Counted from the stretch's first letter, positions 52,513 through 62,470 are shown. The stretch is 64,000 nt of DNA from Betaproteobacteria bacterium HGW-Betaproteobacteria-22 (GCA_002842285.1 PHCJ01000010.1:1-64000); one strand, 5' to 3'. Translations and numbers: made by a program. The notes: a model not told the origin generated them from the letters alone.

Positions 52513-53706
52513 TTATTTACTTTTAGCCGTCCACAATTTGCTTTGCTTGAGCATTAGCCAGCTAAAAATTAAATATCCTGCCATGGCTATGGCAAGGCCT
52601 GAAGGTGCATACCAAACCAACGGCACAACAATGCCAGCCGATATGGTGGATAACAGCATTTGTATAAAAGCCTGACCTGATGCCGCTGTGCCTCGTATTT
52701 TAGGATGCCTATCTAGGGCGGCAAGTGAGAGTATTGGCATTGCAAGCGCCATACCAACATTAAACAAGGCAACAGGTAAAATATTATTAACGGGATGTGT
52801 AGGCAATACAAAACACACCAGTAGATTGAGCAATACCATTGATGCCATCCATAAATAGGCCAGTTTAACGACCTTGTGACGGGCATACAGTCCTGCCGCA
52901 CGCTTAGCCAAATATGAGCCTAGCACCATCCCTAGCACTGTAGGGATAAACATCCAGCCAAATTGATGCTCACTTAACTCCAGGTGCCTGACTAAAAACA
53001 CAGGGCTGGCAAGTACATATACAAAAAAACCGGCAAAGTTGGCGCCTAAGGCAAATACTACAAAATTAAACTCCTTATCGCTAAAGATAATACGGTAATC
53101 TTTGATGACTTGTTTTGCTGAAAGCGGCACGCGTTTTTCTTTAGGCATGGTTTCTGGCAGATAACAAACAGCTGCCCATAAACTGACTGCCGCATATAAG
53201 GCTAAAAATATGAAGATTGCCTGCCAGTGAATACCTAGCAACAATCCACCAATAATAGGCGCTACAGCAGGTGCAATACCAAATAACATCTGTACTGTTG
53301 CCATTACGCGCTGCGCCTGTGCACCTTCAAACAAATCACGCACCATTGCGCGCGCGACTACATTGCCAGCCCCCCCGGAAACACCCTGCAACGCGCGAAA
53401 AAACCATAAGGTTTCAATGTCAGGTGCGAAGGCACAGCCAATTGATGCGAACACAAACACGCCCAGCCCAATTTTAATCGTCACAATGCGTCCGATTGAA
53501 TCTGAAATGGCACCATGCCATAGCGTCATCAACGCATAAGGAAGCAGGTAGAAGGTAAGGCTTTGCTGCAATGCCAGCGGGCTAGCCTGCAAGCCGTCTT
53601 CCAGAGCAGGAAAAGCCGGTAAGTAGGTGTCAATGGCAAAAGGCGCCAGTGCGGCCAGGCTTGCTAGCACAACCGCCAATAACAGTGAGGAAGATGAATA
53701 GCTCAA
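52513..53706 (-). CDS. Bcr/CflA-family drug exporter
   Basis: A 397-residue major-facilitator transporter with 12 predicted helices. The N-terminal APFAIDTYLPAFPAL, the GAISDSIGR loop between helices 2 and 3, and RALQGVSGGAGNVVARAMVRD (by motif) are typical of Bcr/CflA exporters of bicyclomycin, chloramphenicol and similar compounds. The exported substrate here is unknown. Its start is about 15 bases downstream of the pqq terminator. Confidence 0.87.
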   Translation of the reverse strand: MSYSSSSLLLAVVLASLAALAPFAIDTYLPAFPALEDGLQASPLALQQSLTFYLLPYALMTLWHGAISDSIGRIVTIKIGLGVFVFASIGCAFAPDIETLWFFRALQGVSGGAGNVVARAMVRDLFEGAQAQRVMATVQMLFGIAPAVAPIIGGLLLGIHWQAIFIFLALYAAVSLWAAVCYLPETMPKEKRVPLSAKQVIKDYRIIFSDKEFNFVVFALGANFAGFFVYVLASPVFLVRHLELSEHQFGWMFIPTVLGMVLGSYLAKRAAGLYARHKVVKLAYLWMASMVLLNLLVCFVLPTHPVNNILPVALFNVGMALAMPILSLAALDRHPKIRGTAASGQAFIQMLLSTISAGIVVPLVWYAPSGLAIAMAGYLIFSWLMLKQSKLWTAKSK

Positions 53707-53721
53707 AACATACTTTCTAAT

Positions 53722-53756
53722 AAAAAACGCGCTGCTGATTCAATCAGTAGCGCGTT
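53722..53756 (-). terminator. rho-independent terminator of the pqq operon
   Basis: Arms at 53726-53740 and 53742-53756 match at 14 of 15 positions around a 1-base centre. The run of A at 53722-53727 becomes the T tract on the minus strand. It lies 55 bases after the pqqE stop. Confidence 0.85.
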
Positions 53757-53811
53757 AGATTAACACACAAATTACGCGTCATTACATCATCTTCGCAGCA
53801 TTATCAGTGTG

Positions 53812-55035
53812 CTACGGTAACGCATGAAACTCGTCCACACGTGCTTGCAATTCACCTGCAATAATTTTTTTGGAATTTTTATCATTACGGAACACAATTG
53901 GCTGAGCTGCAATTACAGGATTTTTGGCATCTTCAATCGCCTGACTGATCAAGTGATGATGCGGTGATTTGCTGCATACCGGATCTGCGACTTCAGCATC
54001 ACCGGTCAGCAAGAAAGATTGACAGCGACAGCCGCCCAAATCGTTTTCTTTCTCTGAACAGCTTCGACAGGGCTCTTTCATCCAGCTATCGCCACGATAT
54101 TTATTAAACGCTGGCGAGTCTTTCCAACTCCAGCCTAAATCTGCATCTTTCACATTCGGAAACTGCATATTCGGTAATACCCGTGCAGAGTGACAAGGCA
54201 ACACATCCCCATTTGCAGTCACAATCATGAACACTTCACCCCAGCCGTTCATACATTTTTTAGGGCGGTCTGAGAAATAATCAGGCACCACGAAGAATAT
54301 CTTCATTTTGCTGCCGGATCTTTCTCTAAATTCATTGGTAATGCGTTCAGCTTCATCTACCTGCTCTTTGGTAGGCATCAACTGACTGCGATTCACCAAC
54401 GACCAGCCGTAATATTGCGTGTTGGCCAATTCAATGTATTCAGCACCCAGCGCATCAGCCATCTCAAGGATTTCCTTCATATGACCAATGTTGTAACGGT
54501 GTATCACTACATTAAGCACCATAGGGTAGCCATGACCTTTAATCATGGCTGCTACTTTTTTCTTCAACTCGAAAGTTTTAGTGTTTGTAATGAAGTTATT
54601 AATTTCTTCGGTGATATCGTGCATCGACAACTGAATGTGATCCAAACCACCATCTTTGAAGGCCTGAATACGCTTTTCAGTGAGCCCTACGCCAGAAGTA
54701 ATCAGATTGCTGTAATATCCTAGCTTATGCGCTTCGGCAACGATCTCTTCAATGTCATCCCGCAGTAATGGCTCGCCGCCAGAAATACCCAGCTGAATGG
54801 CACCTAGTTTACGAGCATCACGCAAGGCTTGAATCCATTGCTCGGTAGTCAGCTCATTTTGCGTATGTTTATCATAATCTGTAGGGTTGTAACAAAATGC
54901 ACAATGCAGCGGACAACGATAAGTCACCTCAGCCAGCAACCACAAAGGTTGTGTCTGCGTAGCGCTGGCAGCTACACCGTTATTCTGTGCAATCGTTTTT
55001 TGAACTACTGACTCGCCTAAAGACGCTTGTGTCAT
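53812..55035 (-). CDS. pqqE: radical SAM enzyme PqqE
   Basis: About 407 residues from the ATG at 55035, chosen because AGGAGTAACAAA stands directly before it; 13 extra codons lie upstream. The radical-SAM cluster motif is CPLHCAFC (CX3CX2C), and a SPASM-type domain with CRSCSEKENDLGGCRCQ binds auxiliary Fe-S clusters. It forms the carbon-carbon bond between Glu and Tyr of PqqA presented by PqqD. It is the last gene of pqqABCDE. Confidence 0.95.
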   Translation of the reverse strand: MTQASLGESVVQKTIAQNNGVAASATQTQPLWLLAEVTYRCPLHCAFCYNPTDYDKHTQNELTTEQWIQALRDARKLGAIQLGISGGEPLLRDDIEEIVAEAHKLGYYSNLITSGVGLTEKRIQAFKDGGLDHIQLSMHDITEEINNFITNTKTFELKKKVAAMIKGHGYPMVLNVVIHRYNIGHMKEILEMADALGAEYIELANTQYYGWSLVNRSQLMPTKEQVDEAERITNEFRERSGSKMKIFFVVPDYFSDRPKKCMNGWGEVFMIVTANGDVLPCHSARVLPNMQFPNVKDADLGWSWKDSPAFNKYRGDSWMKEPCRSCSEKENDLGGCRCQSFLLTGDAEVADPVCSKSPHHHLISQAIEDAKNPVIAAQPIVFRNDKNSKKIIAGELQARVDEFHALP

Positions 55036-55055
55036 TTTGTTACTCCTAGAATCAC

Positions 55056-55343
55056 TTAAACTTTCCGCAACCAAGCTTTACTGACAGCCAACTCAAACAT
55101 GCCCATAATATCTTTTTCGATATTTTCAGCATCGGGGAAAGCCGCTTTTAATTCCGCGACAATTTCTCCAACACTTTTTTTGCCATCTAAGCGTTTGAGA
55201 ATCTCCCCTGCCCCACCATGTAATTTGACCATGCCTTCAGGAAAAAGAATCACATAACTATTCTGCGCTTCTTCCCACTGAAAACGGTGATGATGAGCCA
55301 ATGAGTAAACATCTGATGCTTGTATTTGATTATCCGCTGACAT
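55056..55343 (-). CDS. pqqD: PqqA-binding chaperone PqqD
   Basis: 95 residues from the ATG at 55343, 5 bases after pqqC; the longer open frame overlaps pqqC and is not used. HHHRFQWEEAQNSYVILFPEGMVKL (by motif) and GAGEILKRLDGKKSVGEIV are typical of PqqD, which binds the PqqA peptide and presents it to PqqE. It lies between pqqC and pqqE. Confidence 0.93.
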   Translation of the reverse strand: MSADNQIQASDVYSLAHHHRFQWEEAQNSYVILFPEGMVKLHGGAGEILKRLDGKKSVGEIVAELKAAFPDAENIEKDIMGMFELAVSKAWLRKV

Positions 55344-55348
55344 GTTAC

Positions 55349-56131
55349 TTAGCTCACATCCATCACTGGCTGACGAAGATAATCTCTGCCTTCCACTTTG
55401 ACATCCGTAGATTGCAGCATAATGGCATCGGCCATAACCCAAAGCACATCCAATTTAAATTGCAGAATCTCTAATGCACGCATTTGAAGCTCACGTGAGC
55501 GGCCAAAATAATCCAATGTCACTGCCAAACCTTGCTCAACATCACGACGTGCCTGTGTCAGACGGTTTTTAAAATATTGCATGCCTTCAGCATTAATCCA
55601 GGGGTACATATCTGGCCATGAATCAATGCGCTGCTGGTGTATATGTGGTGCAAATAATTCTGTGAGGCTAGAGCATACAGACTCTTGCCATGGACGCTGT
55701 TTAGCAAAATTGATATAAGCATCCACAGCAAAACGCGTGCCGGGTGCGACCAATTTTAATGACATGATTTCTTCACGCGTCAAGCCCACTGCGTGACCTA
55801 GATGAATCCAAGCTTCAATCCCGCCTTCGCCGCCCTCACTGATATGGCCACTGCCATCATGATCAAAAATACGCTGAATCCAGCCACGGCGCAATTCACG
55901 GTCAGGGCAATTCGAAAGTATCGCCGCATCTTTTTGTGGAATAGCAATCTGGTAGTAATAGCGGTTTGCCACCCAAGCCTGCATTTGCGCCTGTGAAAGT
56001 TTGCCTTCGTACATCAACACATGAATGGGGTGATAGATATGGTAACCCTTACCCTTTTCACGCAGTTTCGCTTCAAACTCTTCTCTGCTCCATGGTGGTA
56101 AATCTTGGGATGCTATTTGATCATTCGCCAT
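55349..56131 (-). CDS. pqqC: pyrroloquinoline-quinone synthase PqqC
   Basis: A 260-residue helical, cofactor-free oxidase that carries out the last ring closure and eight-electron oxidation to PQQ. It has [33 protein letters not shown] and [20 protein letters not shown] (by motif), with the active-site histidines and tyrosine. It lies 11 bases after pqqB. Confidence 0.95.
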   Translation of the reverse strand: MANDQIASQDLPPWSREEFEAKLREKGKGYHIYHPIHVLMYEGKLSQAQMQAWVANRYYYQIAIPQKDAAILSNCPDRELRRGWIQRIFDHDGSGHISEGGEGGIEAWIHLGHAVGLTREEIMSLKLVAPGTRFAVDAYINFAKQRPWQESVCSSLTELFAPHIHQQRIDSWPDMYPWINAEGMQYFKNRLTQARRDVEQGLAVTLDYFGRSRELQMRALEILQFKLDVLWVMADAIMLQSTDVKVEGRDYLRQPVMDVS

Positions 56132-56142
56132 TTTGTCATTCC

Positions 56143-57060
56143 TTATAAAATTATGTCCATGCCATCGTAGGCAACTTCAATGCCGTGCGTGTTCAAGATT
56201 GCACGCTCGGCAGAATCTTCTCGTAAAATCGGGTTAGTGTTATTGATATGAATCAACACTTTTCGTGCCGCATCAAATTTATCTAGATCTTCAATCATGC
56301 CTTGCGGACCAGACTGTGGATTATGGCCAATGCTGCGTGCTGTTTTCGTCATTAATCCTAAATCGATCATCTCAGTATCCGTCCAGAAAGTACCATCCAC
56401 CATAATGCAATCCGCCTGATGCATTAACTCAGGTAAATGTGGCTCAATCTCAGCTAATCCAGGTGAATACCAGCATTTCTTGCCTGTACTGATTTCTTCT
56501 ATCAACACACCGATGGTGTCGCCAGGTTGTGGATTATTACGGTGTGGTGAATATGGTGGCGCCGCACTTTTAAGCGAAACGGTTGTGAACTTCAAATTCG
56601 GCACATTGGGAATGGTAAAGGTGGTTTTGCCATCAATCGGCACATTGTGATGATTAATACCGCAGTAGTGGCCTAATATATTCAGAATCTGGTTACCGGA
56701 AGTCAAATCACCATATACCGCGTCAGTACAGTAAATTTCGCGTTTAACAGAGCCTTCACGCAACATGAATAATCCTGTGGTATGGTCAATTTGTGCATCA
56801 ATTAATACGATTGCCTGTATACCTGTGTCACGAATGGCGCGCCCTGGCTGCAATGGGGAAAAATCCTGTATTTGTTGTAACACATCGGGCGAAGCATTGA
56901 ACAACACCCAGTTAACTCCATCACCACTTACACAAATTGAAGACTGTGTGCGCTTGGTGGCTTTAATAGTGCCTTTGCGTAAACCATCGCAGTTAAAACA
57001 GTTGCAGTTCCACTGAGGAAATCCACCGCCAGCACCGGCACCTAATACGTGTATATGCAT
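56143..57060 (-). CDS. pqqB: PQQ biosynthesis protein PqqB
   Basis: A 305-residue metallo-beta-lactamase-fold protein: [20 protein letters not shown] at the N-terminus, [12 protein letters not shown] and MVDGTFW. It is thought to hydroxylate the cross-linked Tyr or aid the pathway. The cysteine trio near residues 19-24 is typical of the family. It is separated from pqqA by an attenuator-like hairpin. Confidence 0.95.
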   Translation of the reverse strand: MHIHVLGAGAGGGFPQWNCNCFNCDGLRKGTIKATKRTQSSICVSGDGVNWVLFNASPDVLQQIQDFSPLQPGRAIRDTGIQAIVLIDAQIDHTTGLFMLREGSVKREIYCTDAVYGDLTSGNQILNILGHYCGINHHNVPIDGKTTFTIPNVPNLKFTTVSLKSAAPPYSPHRNNPQPGDTIGVLIEEISTGKKCWYSPGLAEIEPHLPELMHQADCIMVDGTFWTDTEMIDLGLMTKTARSIGHNPQSGPQGMIEDLDKFDAARKVLIHINNTNPILREDSAERAILNTHGIEVAYDGMDIIL

Positions 57061-57118
57061 ATTTAATCTACTATTCTAAAATTTTACTGAACTTGTTTAA
57101 GATTGCTATTGCCAACAT

Positions 57119-57144
57119 AAAAAAAGGCTGTTTTGAGGCAGCCT
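57119..57144 (-). terminator. attenuator-like hairpin between pqqA and pqqB
   Basis: On the minus strand AGGCTG (from 57144) and CAGCCT (to 57125) form a 6-base stem with an 8-base loop, followed by seven T. It starts 24 bases after the pqqA stop. Partial termination here would give far more pqqA mRNA than pqqBCDE mRNA. Confidence 0.75.
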
Positions 57145-57167
57145 GTTTTTAAATTACCTAAAACACA

Positions 57168-57239
57168 TTATTTATTCATTACGTACATTGTCACTTCAAA
57201 GCCAAAACGCATTTCAGTAACTGCTGGTGTTGTCCACAT
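57168..57239 (-). CDS. pqqA: PQQ precursor peptide PqqA
   Basis: A 23-residue peptide starting MWTTPAVTEMRFGFEVTMY and ending VMNK. It carries the conserved E-x-x-x-Y core (EVTMY) from which PQQ is built. The ribosome site AAAGGA lies 7 bases upstream of the ATG. It was found by reading the gap upstream of pqqB, being too short for routine ORF lists. Confidence 0.95.
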   Translation of the reverse strand: MWTTPAVTEMRFGFEVTMYVMNK

Positions 57240-58000
57240 GATAGATTCCTTTAAAGTTGTTTTAAATTTCGCTACTAACAAATCGCTGTAACGTGATGAG
57301 CATTGTGCGCGCATCGAGATACTAATAACACCGCAAACTTACCGAATACCACCTAAGTAAATTCATGATGTGGGCTATACTGGTCAAGGGCTAAGTTTAG
57401 GAGCAGAAAGCGTGGAAACACTGCCTCCTTGTTGCTAAAAAATGCAGGTTTTAAGTAGTGAAATGAGGCTGAAAACGTATAAACAGCCCTTTGATCATAC
57501 CCGTAAAACAGGTATCAGGATGATTTTTCTTAACAGGTAGCGGAAGTCTCTAGATGGCTTGGGCCTCGCGCTTCATCAAGAACCCTGAAGCACACGGCTA
57601 CTATTTGTTCACTTCTGCGCCCATAGCCGACTATGGGCGATAAATATACTGCAAAAATAACCAAAAAAACAGCCCTCAGTATTCGCAAGACTCTAAAGAT
57701 TTAGCGCATAAACAATCTGCTTTTTGCACCAGTCTTGTTGCTTTAGCAACACTAGATTGCTGGTGATGACCTTTACGGTTAAGCAGATATATTCTGCGGG
57801 GAAGACCTTTTATACTTGGTTTGCTGGTTTACTGACTTGGCAAATTGGGAAAGCCAAATACTGGCTTACGGTATCGCGAATGCTCGCATCAAGCCAGTAA
57901 AATGGATTAAGAATTTACACCTATCTCTTATCCGGACTCGTTGCTATGATAAAATGGCCTCAATTAGAATGAACCCAACCAGGCATACGATAGGTACTCC
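57240..58000. other. long intergenic region upstream of pqqA and map
   Basis: The 761 bases separate divergent pqqA and map. It must hold both promoters, but I see no strong consensus pair; TATGATAAAAT at about 57945 is a possible -10 for map. A 9-base perfect hairpin has arms TACTGGCTT (57859-57867) and AAGCCAGTA (57891-57899). A palindrome GCCCATAG/CTATGGGC lies near 57620-57638. A 29-codon frame (57554-57643) is probably chance. No larger gene is visible. Confidence 0.6.
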
Positions 58001-58816
58001 ATGGCAATTTCAATCAAAAATCAACAAGACATAGAAAAAATGCGTATTGCAGGCAGATTAGCCTCTGAAGTGCTTGATTTCATTACACCCCACGTGGTGC
58101 ACGGTGTAACCACAGATGCGCTGGACAAGCTCTGCCATGACTATATTGTAGATACACAGAGAGCGATTCCCGCACCACTTAACTACGCACCTGACGGACA
58201 TCGTCCATATCCCAAATCCATCTGCACCTCGATTAACCAGCAAATCTGCCATGGCGTACCTAGTGACAAAGCACTAAAAAATGGTGATATTGTTAACATT
58301 GATATCACGGTGATTAAAGATGGCTACCATGGCGATACCAGCCGCATGTTTTATGTCGGAGCCCCTTCAATCCAGGCTAAACGATTGTGCGAAATCACCT
58401 ACCAGGCGATGTGGCTGGGCATTGATAAGGTGAAAGCTGGCGCCACACTTGGCGATATCGGCAATGCTATTCAAATCTTTGCCGAGAAAAGTGGCTACAG
58501 TGTAGTACGTGAGTTCTGCGGTCACGGCATTGGTAAAGTCTTTCATGAGGAGCCCCAAGTGCTCCACTACGGAAAGGCAGGCACGGGATTAAAGCTTGAA
58601 GCCGGCATGATGTTTACGATTGAGCCAATGATCAACGCAGGCAAACGTGACATCAAGCAAATGCCGGATGGCTGGACTATCGTTACTAAAGATCGCAGTC
58701 TGTCAGCGCAGTGGGAACACACCATTCTTGTGACTGAAACCGGCTATGAAGTCATGACGCTCTCCAGCGGCTCACCACCACCACCCGACTTCATCTTGAA
58801 GAAACAAACTCCCTAG
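58001..58816 (+). CDS. map: type I methionine aminopeptidase
   Basis: A 271-residue MAP with all five metal ligands in context: VNIDITVIKDGYHGDTSRMF (two Asp), the histidine in CGHGIG, EPMINAG and the last Glu in WEHTILV. It removes initiator methionine from nascent proteins and is normally essential. AGGTA precedes the start. It is followed by glnD in the same direction. Confidence 0.95.
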   Translation: MAISIKNQQDIEKMRIAGRLASEVLDFITPHVVHGVTTDALDKLCHDYIVDTQRAIPAPLNYAPDGHRPYPKSICTSINQQICHGVPSDKALKNGDIVNIDITVIKDGYHGDTSRMFYVGAPSIQAKRLCEITYQAMWLGIDKVKAGATLGDIGNAIQIFAEKSGYSVVREFCGHGIGKVFHEEPQVLHYGKAGTGLKLEAGMMFTIEPMINAGKRDIKQMPDGWTIVTKDRSLSAQWEHTILVTETGYEVMTLSSGSPPPPDFILKKQTP

Positions 58817-58848
58817 TATTGTTAATTCAGAAATAGCAAGTAAATTCT

Positions 58849-61467
58849 ATGTCTAATCAAGTAGATAAAGAAGTCATTGCACAAAAATTAACCGAGTGGC
58901 GCCAGTCACTCAGATCAGGAGCTGCTGATTTAAAGTCAGACTTTTACGCAAAGCCCAACCCCAAACGGCTATTCAGACAGCACTGCAAATTGGTGGATAG
59001 TATTCTTCAAGATGCCTGGCGCACGTTAGGGTTAAACTCAGACTGCACGCTCATTGCAGTTGGCGGCTACGGACGTGCTGAGCTTTATCCGCATTCTGAT
59101 ATAGATTTACTTATTCTCTTAGCACCAGCTTCTAATACCGACCAATTACATACAAGCAATCTGTTCAATAGCAAAATCGAAACATTGATTGGTTTAATTT
59201 GGGATATGGGTCTACATGTAGGCCATAGCGTACGCACATTGGAAGAATGTATCTTTGAAGCGCAAAAAGACATTACCGTACAAACCAACATGATGGAATC
59301 TCGCTTTCTTGCGGGAGAGAAACTGCATTACCTTGATTTTTTGCAAGCCATGCAAAACACATTAAATGTCGCCGAATTTATTGAAGGAAAATTAAAAGAG
59401 CAAGAAGCTCGCCACGCCAAATACAACGACACCGCTTACAATCTGGAGCCAAATATCAAGGAAAGTCCAGGCGGACTACGTGACCTACACATCATTGGCT
59501 GGCTAGTACAAAGTGCCAGGCTCAATGACAACACAAAAACGTCAACCGGCACATGGCGCACATTGGTCAACCATCACTTTATTACCACACAAGAAAGCAG
59601 AAAGATACGCCATCACGAAAAGCAACTACAGTTACTGCGGATACACCTGCATTTTTTGAGCGGTCGGCGAGAAGATAAATTATTGTTTGATTTTCAAAGT
59701 GAGCTTGCCGCCATGCTCGGTTTTTCAAACACATTGCATAAGCGTGCCAGCGAACAACTCATGCAGAGTTACTATCGCAGCGTAAAATTTGTACGCTTGA
59801 TGAATGAAATTCTGTTAAAACTTTTACAACAGACATTACTCAACACACCAGATAAAATTGTTGCAATCAATGCACACTTTGAATCAAACAACAATTTTCT
59901 TGAGGCCAAAACTGCCAACCTGTTGCAACAGCAGCCTACCGCAATTTTTGAAGCGTTTTTGCTGCTTCAACAATATCCACATCTAAAGGGTATGGGCGCC
60001 AGACTATTAAGAAACCTGCAACGTGTAAAGCATTTGGTTAACCACGACTTTAGGAAAGATCCACGCAATAAAAAATATTTTATAGCGATATTATCTCAAC
60101 CGTATGGCGTGAATCATGCGCTGCGCGCGATGAACCGATATGGCATCTTAGGCAGTTATATTCCGGCTTTTGGAAAAGTCATCGGTCAAATGCAGCACGA
60201 TCTATTTCATGTCTACACGGTCGATGAGCATATCCTGAACGTATTGGCCAACTTACGTCGATTTTCAAAACCGGAACTCAAACATGAATTTCCACTTTGC
60301 AGCCAACTCTTTGCAGCATTTGACGCACCGCATCTGTTATACCTTTCCGCATTATTTCACGACATTGCAAAAGGCCGTGGTGGCGACCACTCCACGTTAG
60401 GCACCGTTGACGCTTTCAAGTTCTGCAAACAACATGACATACCCGAACCTGACACCTTGCTTGTTTCCTGGCTAGTTGAAGCCCATTTAAAAATGTCAGC
60501 AACTGCGCAAAAGTCGGATCTATCTGACCCCGATGTCATTCAGGCCTTTGCCCAAACCGTACAAACCAAACGCCGACTCGATGCGCTCTACCTGCTGACT
60601 GTGGCAGACATACGCGGCACCAGCCCGTTAGTATGGAACGCCTGGAAAGCTCGCTTACTTGAAAATCTCTATCAGGCAACGGCAAGTGCGCTTCAAGATC
60701 CTTCTTTCCATGCAAAACAAATCATCAACAATCGTATTAAAGAAGCATCTGATAAACTTAGTCGCTTCGGCATCAATGAACGCAGTTACGAACAACTTTG
60801 GCAGGCGTTTGGGGATAGTTATTTCACTCGTCACGAAAGTGAAGAAATTGCCTGGCAAAGCCGCCTGCTTATGCCCCACCTTCATACCCTAAAACCAATT
60901 GTACGCGCACGCTTGGGCCCGCATGGTGAAGGCATTCAAATCATGATTTACCTTAAAGACAGAGATGACCTGTTCGCCAGAATATGCAATTTCTTTGATC
61001 GCATGGGCTACAGCATAGTGGAAGCAAAAATTTACACAACCAATCATGGCTATGCACTAGACAGCTTTGTTATTTTAGATAATTCCGGAAAGTCTGTAAG
61101 TTATAGGCTGCTATTAGAACTAATAGAAACAGAGCTCACAAGCAAGCTAGATAAAAACCATATACTGGAATCACCTCTACAAGGTCGCATTAGTCGCCAA
61201 GTGCGACACATGCCAATACCAACACAGGTTGTCATTACCCAGCACAACGACAACCACAAACTGGACATCGTCGCAAATGACAGGCCGGGTTTGCTGGCGA
61301 GTTTAGCCCAGCAGTTTTTAAAGCATGGCATTGCGCTGCACAATGCCAAAATCAACACACTGGGCAACCGCGCAGAGGATACCTTCTTAATTTCCGCAAA
61401 AAACAACCAGCAATTGACTGAAAGCGATATTAAATCGTTGCAACTCGCGCTTACGCACGAACTTTAA
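58849..61467 (+). CDS. glnD: bifunctional uridylyltransferase/uridylyl-removing enzyme GlnD
   Basis: An 872-residue nitrogen sensor. The nucleotidyltransferase domain has GGYGRAELYPHSDIDLLI (about residues 66-83), followed by KESPGGLRDLH. An HD hydrolase domain has LFHDIAKGRGGDHS, and two ACT domains lie at the C-terminus (VRARLGPHGEGIQIMIY and LDIVANDRPGLLA). It adds or removes UMP on PII proteins in response to glutamine. It is full length compared with homologues. Confidence 0.95.
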   Translation: MSNQVDKEVIAQKLTEWRQSLRSGAADLKSDFYAKPNPKRLFRQHCKLVDSILQDAWRTLGLNSDCTLIAVGGYGRAELYPHSDIDLLILLAPASNTDQLHTSNLFNSKIETLIGLIWDMGLHVGHSVRTLEECIFEAQKDITVQTNMMESRFLAGEKLHYLDFLQAMQNTLNVAEFIEGKLKEQEARHAKYNDTAYNLEPNIKESPGGLRDLHIIGWLVQSARLNDNTKTSTGTWRTLVNHHFITTQESRKIRHHEKQLQLLRIHLHFLSGRREDKLLFDFQSELAAMLGFSNTLHKRASEQLMQSYYRSVKFVRLMNEILLKLLQQTLLNTPDKIVAINAHFESNNNFLEAKTANLLQQQPTAIFEAFLLLQQYPHLKGMGARLLRNLQRVKHLVNHDFRKDPRNKKYFIAILSQPYGVNHALRAMNRYGILGSYIPAFGKVIGQMQHDLFHVYTVDEHILNVLANLRRFSKPELKHEFPLCSQLFAAFDAPHLLYLSALFHDIAKGRGGDHSTLGTVDAFKFCKQHDIPEPDTLLVSWLVEAHLKMSATAQKSDLSDPDVIQAFAQTVQTKRRLDALYLLTVADIRGTSPLVWNAWKARLLENLYQATASALQDPSFHAKQIINNRIKEASDKLSRFGINERSYEQLWQAFGDSYFTRHESEEIAWQSRLLMPHLHTLKPIVRARLGPHGEGIQIMIYLKDRDDLFARICNFFDRMGYSIVEAKIYTTNHGYALDSFVILDNSGKSVSYRLLLELIETELTSKLDKNHILESPLQGRISRQVRHMPIPTQVVITQHNDNHKLDIVANDRPGLLASLAQQFLKHGIALHNAKINTLGNRAEDTFLISAKNNQQLTESDIKSLQLALTHEL

Positions 61468-61894
61468 CAAAGCAGGCTAACGGCCAACCTGCTGTGGACT
61501 AGCCCAGCTGATAGTGCTTGCGTTGAACCCTGTATTTTGAGGAGGATTTAATTCCTTAGAGAATAGCGCCATGAACGACATCAATAAAGTAACGAAATCC
61601 AACAAGGCAAAAACAATACGCACCCGAAACAAAAGAACGTGTGCGCATGGCACAAGAACACCGTTCAAGCTATCCGTCACAATGAGCCTCAATAGAAAGC
61701 ATCACCTATAAAATAAGCTGCCCTCTGCCCCTGCACCAATGGGTGACGCAGGAGAACGACACCGGACTGCGTCACGGCTGTCAATAAAAAAAGCCCTGAT
61801 TACTCAAGGCCTTTTTTTGCTTAACTTACTAAATTGCAATCATATCAATACCCATGCTCAAATAATTTAAGCACGACTACGCTTGCAAAAAATA
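61468..61894. other. intergenic region with hairpins after glnD
   Basis: 427 bases between convergent glnD and the cupin gene. It contains an 8-base inverted repeat (TGACGCAG at 61744-61751, CTGCGTCA at 61767-61774) and a bidirectional terminator (61785-61818). A basic 46-codon frame (61571-61711) is doubtful. TATAAA at about 61706 could start a short RNA that ends at the terminator. Confidence 0.5.
61785..61818. terminator. bidirectional rho-independent terminator
   Basis: An eight-pair stem with one bulge (AAAAGCC...GGCCTTT type) is flanked by A runs on one side and seven T on the other, so it can work in both directions. It would end transcripts of the convergent cupin gene and of anything entering from the glnD side. 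Confidence 0.8.
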
Positions 61895-62176
61895 TTAAGA
61901 ATGTTTGTAGTGTTTTTTCAATTGCTTAGTAACTTCCCAGTTTGATTTCAAACCTTTAGGAAACACAACAAAATCACCAGCCTTAATCACAACAGTTTCG
62001 CCACCTTGTGGTGTTACGCGAATTTCGCCTTCTAACAAATAGGCACTTTCTGTTGCAGAGTCAAAGTTCAGTGGAAACTTAGAAGGTGCACAATCCCAAA
62101 TAGACCAGCTTGATACACCTAATTCCTTCAACTTTTCTTCTGACGGGTTATGGTCAATAATAATTTGGCTCATTGC
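61895..62176 (-). CDS. small cupin-domain protein
   Basis: 93 residues from the ATG at 62176, with AAGGAT upstream; the frame opens 18 codons earlier without a ribosome site. It is a single cupin barrel: SAYLLEGEIRVTPQGGETVVIKAGDFVVFPKG. It resembles the one-domain ureidoglycine-type cupins (DUF861). Several metal ligands of full enzymes are lacking (no HxH pair), so catalysis is uncertain. It lies next to tRNA-Ser. Confidence 0.8.
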   Translation of the reverse strand, partial: AMSQIIIDHNPSEEKLKELGVSSWSIWDCAPSKFPLNFDSATESAYLLEGEIRVTPQGGETVVIKAGDFVVFPKGLKSNWEVTKQLKKHYKHS

Positions 62177-62239
62177 TTTATCCTTAAAATTAATCACTAC
62201 AAAAACAAATGCCGCTAATAAAAGCGGCATTTTAGAATC

Positions 62240-62329
62240 TGGCGGAAGAGGTGAGATTCGAACTCACGGTGGGCGTGAACCCACGACAGTTTTCAAGACT
62301 GTAGCATTAAACCGCTCTGCCACTCTTCC
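62240..62329 (-). tRNA. tRNA-Ser (anticodon UGA)
   Basis: The minus strand gives a 90-base class II tRNA. The acceptor stem GGAAGAG pairs with CTCTTCC, then a G discriminator and an encoded CCA end follow. The anticodon loop CTTGAAA holds TGA. The long variable arm (GTGGGTTCACGCCCAC) and T loop GTTCGAATC are present, as expected for serine tRNA. Confidence 0.96.
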
Positions 62330-62470
62330 AAATATAATTCACTAAACACAAGCTAAGTCAATCTTCGATTGACACAGTTTTGGTTACAATCAACATCGCC
62401 ATGCCATGCAAGGTTGCAACGCACAGCTGAATCGGCAGTTAACTAACCAAGACGCCATTATAACAACAAA

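Noticed and set aside
57554-57643. 29-codon frame (MAWASRF...) upstream of map
   Set aside because: It has no ribosome site, starts right after a stop and spans a palindrome; too weak to call a gene.
57816-58034. 72-codon frame overlapping the map start
   Set aside because: It runs into map in another frame and has no protein family features.
61477-61692. 71-codon minus-strand frame after glnD
   Set aside because: It has no ribosome site or family resemblance and would lie beyond the terminator that follows the cupin gene.
61571-61711. 46-codon basic frame after glnD
   Set aside because: Spacing to any ribosome site is poor and the sequence is low in complexity; kept only as a note in the gap entry.
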